Source: Rhytidiadelphus loreus
Lineage: Eukaryota; Streptophyta; Bryopsida; Hypnales; Hylocomiaceae
Reading direction: 5' to 3'
NCBI GenBank assembly: GCA_947034895.1
Contig: OX344765.1
Location: forward strand, 11,909,001-11,973,000
Length of the DNA stretch: 64,000 nt
The translations under genes were made by a program, and so were the position numbers. The notes below the pieces were generated by a model that was not told the DNA's origin, made no database searches, and saw nothing but the letters and a program-made list of their open reading frames with translations. This document shows, in pieces, positions 56,274-64,000 of the stretch (positions within the stretch are counted from its first letter, which is position 1; every line of letters starts with the position of its first letter).

Positions 56274-57339
56274 TCAATTATTTGCTTTTTGTATAACATT
56301 ATTGATTAGCATTCACTACCTACTCTTTTCACCATAGTTGCATTGTAATTGGTAGTATTTTCAATTACATATAGCAATTGGTTAATAACCAATAGTATAA
56401 ATATTGAATTCAAGATGGGAGAGGATCAACACACACACAAAAAGACTTTGTTAGAAAATTAGAACATTGAAGCATCTTGGATACTCTAATTTTTCATTGA
56501 TTTAGCAATTAGTTTAAAATGTTCACAACTCCTTTCAAAAAATTTATACAATAGGTTTGATTGACCTAGCTATTAGAATTGACTTGAACACACTCTTAAT
56601 TCACAACCTTAGGATTTGAAATTTTCTTTTCTTTAATTGTGATGTGCATGTTATTTACAAAATCACATGAAAAGCATGTTTGAAAACATTTCATCTTCTC
56701 GAAGATGCACATATTGCAATTCATCCTTCCAAACCTGATATGTACACAAAAAAAATATTAAAAATTATGTGATTGAAAAATGTTTGTGTTTTAATTACAT
56801 TATTTTAGAAATCTAATGATGTACTAAAAATAAACACCTCCAATAGAAATTAGTGTTAATAAATAAATTTTGTATCAAAGTAGTTGAACAACTTTGACCA
56901 AAAAAATGTTTTTGAATGCCAAGTAACCAACATTTAAGATTTAAATTTAGCTCATTTTCAATTTTTTTTCTTTTTTTTGCACTACATTGCGTATTTTATT
57001 ATTTTACTTTGTTACACTTTCCTTCTAACAACATGGATGTAGACTACACTTCATTCTTGATTTGGATTTTTTTCTTGTAATAACATTTTCTACTTTGAAA
57101 AATCATGTAATTGATTCTAATATTTAATGGAAAATTTCTATACAATGAAAACCTATTGTTTCTTTAAAACAAAATATAACTCTCTTCACCTTCCTAGAAA
57201 TGTTAAAATTTGAAAAAACTTGAACTAAAAACTCTATTTGGAAAGATAAATTTATTGGACTCTTCATTTTTAGAACTATACTGCATTTCCAATTCAAGTT
57301 ATTATGAAATAAAATTATTAAATTATTCAAATTATTTAC
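56274..57339. other. Region expected to hold the last AMP deaminase exon
   Basis: AT-rich sequence. The conserved final segment of plant AMP deaminases (an IWKEEM-like motif and about 20 further residues) could not be found on the minus strand here or further left. No polyadenylation site was assigned. Confidence 0.4.
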
Positions 57340-60300
57340 CTCATAGCGAAAGTCAACTCTCATATGAGGTACATTTGTTTTGTGAATGTCGTTACCTTCC
57401 GGACCTCTTTTGTAATAACTTTGTCCCATCCATCTTACCTAATATTCAAACCAATATACCATTGTATATATAAAATAAAACAAAATCATTTTCAATAAAT
57501 GAAAGACATGTCATTTCATAAATTGATGGATATATTATATATTTCAAATTTCACCTTATAAAATAGAGAGTAAATGCACAACATCAATATTGTCAATTTT
57601 AGATTATTTGTGACTTTGAAAGTCTCATATCAAAATTTTATTTCTAAATGAGTATTTAAAGAAAAATGAGTAAAATAATTAAGGAATCCTATCCATCTTA
57701 AAGGATTTTTCCCTCAAATTTAGTTAAATTTCATAGACCTTTAAATCTTTTGAATTTAATGTACATGTGATGTAAAAAATATTCAACTACTTTCATAAAA
57801 ATTGGTTTTACTATAAATGCTACATAATTTTATGTAGCTTTAGGTGTGGTAATGTGCATCATGGCTAACAAACTAAGTTACATAACTCATGTCCTTATAA
57901 TTATAGTAACATGATGATTCTTACCTTAGAGTCATGAGAAAAGCCTGATTGATAAACTGAATTTCGTGCAATTTCACATAGATCACATGCACTCAGTTTC
58001 CACACCTAAAATCCACTTTAACTCGGTTCATAATAGAGAAGAGATGTTGTTCAAATGGAGTAAAAAATCATAACAATAAGAATTAAAATACTTGTTACTT
58101 TTTTATCATTTATCTTTTCAATTTTAATAAGTTAATTAGATTATTCAAAATTTAAATCTTGCATTAGTAATGTGCATGCAATTCATACCCACCTCTTACT
58201 TATAAAAAGTTCACAGCTCTAAATCTTCAACGGACAAAAGACAAAGTGAATTAGGAGTATGTTCTTCTAAAGTCTACATAATATTCTACCACCTTCACTT
58301 GTACATGTGTTGTTTACTATCCAAATTATTTTGTAATACCTAGACTTTAGTGACATAAGAAAAAAACATATAAAAAAGTGCAAGAGCTGATCAAGCACCT
58401 GAGCGGCAATACCATATTCTTCAACAAGAGGTTCCTTTGTGAGGTGTATTTGCAAAGGATCATCTGTTGATAAACATACATTGAGGCCTCTTGCAAAAAA
58501 CATAGGAAACGGATTTCGATGATAATCCAAAAATAAGGAATTATTGCTCAAAGGTGACATTGATAATCCAATCTGTTATCCATATCCTTGCATTTTGTTA
58601 TTGCATTGTTTCAATATAATGAAATATATTTATAAGAATAGTTGGATATACTTGTGATGAAAATATGTTACAATTTATGTTTATTTTATATCTAATTATT
58701 TCCTTTAAAATACTTTTCAATGTGAATATTTAGTGATGGAAGACATTTTACATTTGCCAAATAGTAAAGATATTGAAGGCCCGGAGACTTTCGAAGGTTG
58801 TTTCCATGTGCTATGTTATGTGCAACCATGAATGTCGCTGCTAAATGGTCCAAATCTCCAGCCTGTACATGCATTTTTATACAATGCAATAACATACATT
58901 GATTAATTAATCTAGATTACAAAAATACAAAAATAATTTAATTTCATAGTACCGGGAGATATTATTCAATTATGATTTATTTACTATTTCTATTTTCTTC
59001 TTTTTTTAATGAATTTGAAATAAATAAAAACTCTATATAACAATTGTATTTGCTATTTGATGATATAATTTTGTATGATATTTTAAATCAACTCTAATTA
59101 TTTTGGATTTCTTAAGTAATAATCATATAAATTACACCTATGGTGACTAGAAATATGATAATATAATTGTATATATAAATAAATTCAAAATAATAGAGAA
59201 TCTATGTCTCAATATTGAAAATGATACCTTTGATAAATTTGAAATAAAAATATCAAGTCATTAAATATAAAATTTCCTACTAAGTAGTTGTAGCTAAATA
59301 CATATGTTTTATAAATATCAACCTTGAATTCTATTTTTTTAAAGTATTCAATTGACTAGAAGTGTACAAATTATATACCTCGCCCGAATGAGGCCGAAAT
59401 TTTATTATTGACATTCCTTTGGATTCTCGTAACTGAAATTTTACATAATTCATTGTGTATATATAAATTTTACATAAAATAAGATTTTTATCATATAGAT
59501 ATTCATTAATTTTACATCATATCAATTATTTTATTATAATTTCTATAATAATTTCAAATAATAAATGAAATTACATTATGTATGTATACCTTATTTAAGA
59601 CAAGTAGATTTGCATAGATATAATAAGCCCAATATGAATATGCTGGATTGAATGGATTGTTCCACTCAGCTGGAGTTTGCATATGTTTAGTGGGTCTTCT
59701 TTCAGGTTTACTTTCATCATCTACCATATCGAAACCAACTACCTATAATATTTGGCATAGAATTTGAATGAAATTTATTTCAAAACTAAAATAAATCACT
59801 TTTTAACCAATAAATAAATAAACATTGATTCAAAACAATTAATTGATAGTCAAATATTTTACTTTTTTGTATTGCATGCATTACACTAAGAAAATTTAAA
59901 TTCTTGTAAAAGTCATGAATATTTACATTATAAATTTATATAAATTTTATTTGACCTCTAAATTTCATCAAGCATCTAATAAATTACAAATCTTACATAT
60001 TTTAGGAAAACTTGAAGATCAGGATGAGAGATTGGATCAATAGTGACTTCAAATAAAGGTTTAAAAACATTATACAAGATGGATTCAAAAGAATCAAGAA
60101 TTCCCATTTCTTTATAAATACTATAGAGTCTTGGAAGCTGTATCATATTCAAAAGTTGAATTTTTATTTATGATATCAAAGATCAAACCAATATTTGAAA
60201 TGATATTTTTCACATAGTCATATAAATTATGTAAAACTCTATTCATTTAAATGTACTAAAAATAAATCATGTATATTAAATTACACCATAAATAAGTGAT

Positions 60301-62303
60301 GAACTAATTGGACCTGAATCAACCAAGTTACATTTTCACTTTGCAATTTGTTGGTTACAATCCAACTAGCCAATTGGTCCCATTCACTTTCTTTCCTACC
60401 ATATATTGATATCCTATATTCTGCCATCTACATTTAATTCATTAATATGTAAATTTACTTATATATAATTACATCATTATATATGTGGTTTAAAGTGTCT
60501 ATACATCATTTGAATATATTATTTATGACAATTTTGAAAAACTTTAACAATCTAAACCTAAATTGCTAAAAAAAACACATTTATTATATTTTTTTTTCTT
60601 GAAATAGTAGAATTTTCAAACTTGGAAGCCAAAATATATCAAATAGTCTTAAAATTGCTATCAAATCATAGAACTACTAAATCATTTAATTATCATATGT
60701 TTTATACTAATAATTTTATGTACATCAAAATCATTTTTTTCTTTTTAATAATTTGGTTATAATTAACATTTATAGACTTGTACAATATGGAAATGAAGTT
60801 GATACATACTTGATATTTACTATTTTCAATATCAAGAAATACTTGTTTTGTCAATTCTGCTAAATATCGACCTGCTAATTCAAATCATGAATTTCAAATT
60901 TTCATTCAGCTATTGCAAAGTTTATTTGTTTTGAATAAAATAATAATAAATGTAAATATGATCTATTTTTTTAACTACACATTGGAAAAAAAAATTAAAA
61001 TGATTGAGTTCATATATCTTTATCTTTTCACTTGATCTATTGGTTTCATTTCATGCAATATATGTAAGGCATACCTATATATCCAATACTGAAAATGAGT
61101 TGTAGAAATCAAATGGTATTGCAACCTTGAATAAGATTGTCTTGCTTAAGGAAAATCTCTCTTAATCTGCTTTGACCACATGGGTTGTATTTTAGGTTGA
61201 ACTTGTCAAATCGATGGAATGTATTTTTGTCAACATGAACATCCAATAAGTCTACATTTAAATCGTAACTGTTGCCATACACATATTATTATGTAATTAA
61301 TTAGTATTCAATATCAATTAGTCATTTTTATATACAATCAATTTAAGTCAAAAAATAAACAAAAGGTACATCATCACATTGGCTATATGCATCTAATTCA
61401 ACTTTATTTTCTTACCCAGTTAAATCTAAACTTTCAAATACCTCCTTTAATGTTAGATACTTTCCATCACGGAAAATCACCACCTATTCCATAATCACAT
61501 GTTCAAAATTTTATAAATCCTTTACCTTAATGAGATATTAAAATTTATATAAAATAATTAGTAAACTCAATATTACTTAATGTTGTGTATTGCTTCATTT
61601 TACATTATATACCATTTTTAAGATCCCACCATTATAGTAGGTGAAAGATATCACATGTTGTGAGTGTAACATTTGACATGACTTAAGACAAAAGAAGACA
61701 TTTGTCTCTAATGTTAATATTGTAAGGTTGTTGTTTCCCAAAAGAATAGGGTACTATTGAAAGACAGTATTATGAATGATTGACCTCCATTACAAAATCT
61801 AAATTATATAGGATTGTATGCTTTGTATAGAACAAATGGAAATCTTAAGAGTAAGTATGAGTTTAGGCAAGACTTGAGATAATACATCGTTTTCCTTCTC
61901 TCCATTGGGATCTTTACGTAGCTTCGATTTGATGAAACGGAGGAGATGTTTTTGGTTCATACAAGATGTATGATGCACGTGGGTGTCAACTTTTCTCACA
62001 TTATAGAAGTCTCGATGTGGTGCACTTTTTTGTGCCAAAAACTCGCGATCAGCATTTAACATGAGATGAAGACTAAACTTCTGAGAAATTAGCCACAAAA
62101 AATTATCAAGTTTTCATTCTTGAACAATAATATGCATCATACTATAATGTACACTTTTATATAATAAGCATTTACCTGTTCCAATAGTTTCAATCGGCGG
62201 TGGCACAATGTTCGTACATTTCCAAGGGCTATTATTCTTAAAATACGATGCATATCTGTAAAAAATGATGTAGCGTCGTGTATGGGAAAAAGTTCAGTGG
62301 TTT
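57340..62303 (-). CDS. AMP deaminase, catalytic domain (partial gene)
   Basis: Thirteen consecutive exons with GT/AG borders splice in frame to about 507 codons, in transcript order: 62303-62176, 62080-61886, 61483-61416, 61268-61126, 60871-60810, 60427-60314, 60137-59997, 59742-59590, 59432-59379, 58862-58752, 58572-58399, 58005-57925 and 57438-57340. The enzyme deaminates AMP to IMP with a zinc-bound water. Visible signatures: [15 protein letters not shown] (zinc histidines), [22 protein letters not shown] (histidine and glutamate), [10 protein letters not shown] (zinc/catalytic aspartates) and [16 protein letters not shown]. All expected active-site residues are present. The N-terminal membrane-anchor part lies beyond 64000, and the final exon after VDFRYE was not found. 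The plant homologue is FAC1 (embryonic factor 1). Introns are short (95-487 bp) and AT-rich. Confidence 0.93.
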
Positions 62304-64000
62304 CTGCAATCATTAAAAAAAATGTAGATTATTCATGATTTGAACATAGATATCTAAAAAAAAGAGAAGAAGAAAAAAAACTTTGACCAAACCAACTTTA
62401 GATATAAATTAAAATTTCTTTAGGATAGTTTTACTGACTTTTTTTAACTAATAATACTTCAAAAAGATATTATAGGAGGATCTTGGTATCTTAGGGCTAT
62501 GAGGTGAGAAAGACAATGTCTCAATTCTTCAATTATTCTAAAGTTCAATACCACTTTTTAAGTTCTAAACCTTCTCCAATATTTTCTTTCTTTCCACTCT
62601 TTGAGAATTTCTTCTTCTATCCTCATTAGCCATGGATCCAAGAAAAAAAATGCATTTTTGTTGTTCTTGCTCTTTTAATACAAAGATATAGAAATTCATC
62701 ATGATGATAGAAAAGAAATGATAAAAACTAATTTTAACTAATTTTGAATAATTTTGCCTACAAATATATAATGGCCATTATTGATTTAATGTTAACTTTT
62801 GGTAAATCAATTGTAAATGTTAGGACAAATGAGAAACTTTTTTTATGACAAATGAGAAAGCTACGTCCATAAGATTTTTGCAAAAACATACTATTTTTTC
62901 TAAGCATTAAAACTAACTAACATACATATCAAATATAAAAGCAATCAAGGAAATAAAAAATTTGACCAAATAGCTTTGTCTTCTTTCTAAGGCAAAAATG
63001 GACTCTCCAATTGAAAACTAAGCCTCAATATTCTTAAATTTTGAATATTCAATAGTTGAAATAGTTGAAAGCAGTTGAATATTGTTGTAGAGTTGGATTT
63101 CCATTTTTGGTCAATTAGCCCCACTCCTAAACAAAATTCCAATTTTATGATGCAAAATTTTCAAAAATCTCTAATTGTAAGTATTTCAAATATAAACTAG
63201 GACATAGAACTCATAACTTTTATATGAAGCTATTATCCCCTCAAAATTATTAGTCAACCTATTTTAAAAAATTGTTTGGCCAAGGGAGTGAGACTCATTT
63301 TTGAAATGCCAAAAAGTCAATAGTATAAAGAAAGAAATGATCGAATCTCTACTAACTAAGCTCTTTGATTATCCCATACCATTTGTGAGCTCTAGCTCTC
63401 TAAACCTCCATAAGAAATTCATGACAACACCATATGGGCATCTTTGAGGCACCCAACAACCTTCTCAAATAGGCCCCCTAAAAGTCAATTGATTTTCAGC
63501 CCAAATTGCCATGTATACATTTCTAAGAATTGTTGCACTATCCCCTCACTATCCCTTCAAAAGCTCTAATTCTTAGGTTAGAGTCAATCTAATTTCAAGA
63601 TTTAATAAGGTAAACCAGCCTATGACAGGCCAAGTGCCTAATACAGACATCTATAAGATGACCCATTACGGTTTTCCATCAATGTGTTCTAGGTTTTTTC
63701 TTGATTAATGTAAGCAAAACTTCATTAGGTAAGTTGATGGCTGAAATCAATGTTTTGTATGATGGTGATGGAGATGTTAGAGACTGTTTTAGGAACTCGT
63801 CCCTTTCTAGTGTAATTTATTACATGAACTAATTTTTTTTATTCCTTTATGTCATGTCCATGTTAGAAAATATTTCAACCATGTTAGGAAATATTGTAAC
63901 TGCATTGGGTGGTTTGATGACCACCATGGGTATAGTTTTTGATGGTTGTGGGATAGTCTACAGACTATTTTGAGCCATTTGGCCAGTTCACTTCAAAAAT
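62304..64000 (-). other. Upstream AMP deaminase intron or intergenic DNA
   Basis: The splice acceptor at 62304-62305 shows the transcript continues to the right, but no upstream exon was recognised before the window ends. The stretch is therefore probably intron. AT-rich, no repeats with clear ends. Confidence 0.5.

Noticed and set aside
57124..57339. Extension of the AMP deaminase frame beyond VDFRYE.
   Set aside because: A GTAAAT donor follows directly and the downstream translation (EVNNLNNL and onward) does not resemble the family, so it is intron read-through.

Overview
The window is plant nuclear DNA, about two-thirds A/T, with few genes and many repeats. The evidence is a TIR-NB-LRR resistance gene with the usual plant exon layout, intron-rich plant-type AMP deaminase and Sec14-like genes, plant transposon classes (CACTA, Tourist-like and hAT/Mutator-like MITEs, a Ty1/copia remnant, a LINE tail) and TTTAGGG-type telomere-like tracts. 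The species cannot be read from the sequence. The low gene density suggests a large land-plant genome, but introns are short.

Layout. 0.1-11.5 kb: nested transposons in old repeat DNA, with a Ty1/copia reverse-transcriptase remnant. 12.7-15.2 kb: a TIR element, then the last four exons of an NTF2-like (SnoaL-fold) gene on the + strand. 15.2-17.9 kb: AT-rich, no gene seen. 17.9-22.8 kb: a four-exon TNL gene whose LRR region is eight copies of a 282-bp unit, followed by about 650 bp of decayed LRR units. 22.8-36 kb: gene-poor, with a CACTA element and a small interrupted ORF. 36.3-44.3 kb: a paralogue of the 2.8-11.5 kb segment with a different set of insertions. 44.5-48.4 kb: a Sec14-like (CRAL-TRIO) gene on the - strand. 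49.4-50.5 kb: an unresolved GC-rich island. 50.5-57 kb: old repeats. 57.3-62.3 kb: thirteen consecutive exons of an AMP deaminase gene on the - strand, with its 5' end beyond the right edge and its last exon not found.

The most unusual content is a family of non-autonomous DNA transposons flanked by TTAA, with inverted ends starting CCC(C/T)TAAAGGACC or CCC(C/T)TCATTGC. These are the hallmarks of piggyBac-type elements, a superfamily not routinely annotated in land plants. At least eight copies are present. Because the segments at 2.8-11.5 and 36.3-44.3 kb are paralogous, three of the copies have a matching empty site in the other segment, so the element boundaries and TTAA target can be read directly. 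No transposase is visible, so mobilisation would need a source elsewhere.

The recognised genes have unrelated roles: immune receptor, lipid binding or transfer, purine nucleotide metabolism and an NTF2-fold protein. Nothing suggests they form a cluster. A palindromic MITE family sits in introns of two of them.
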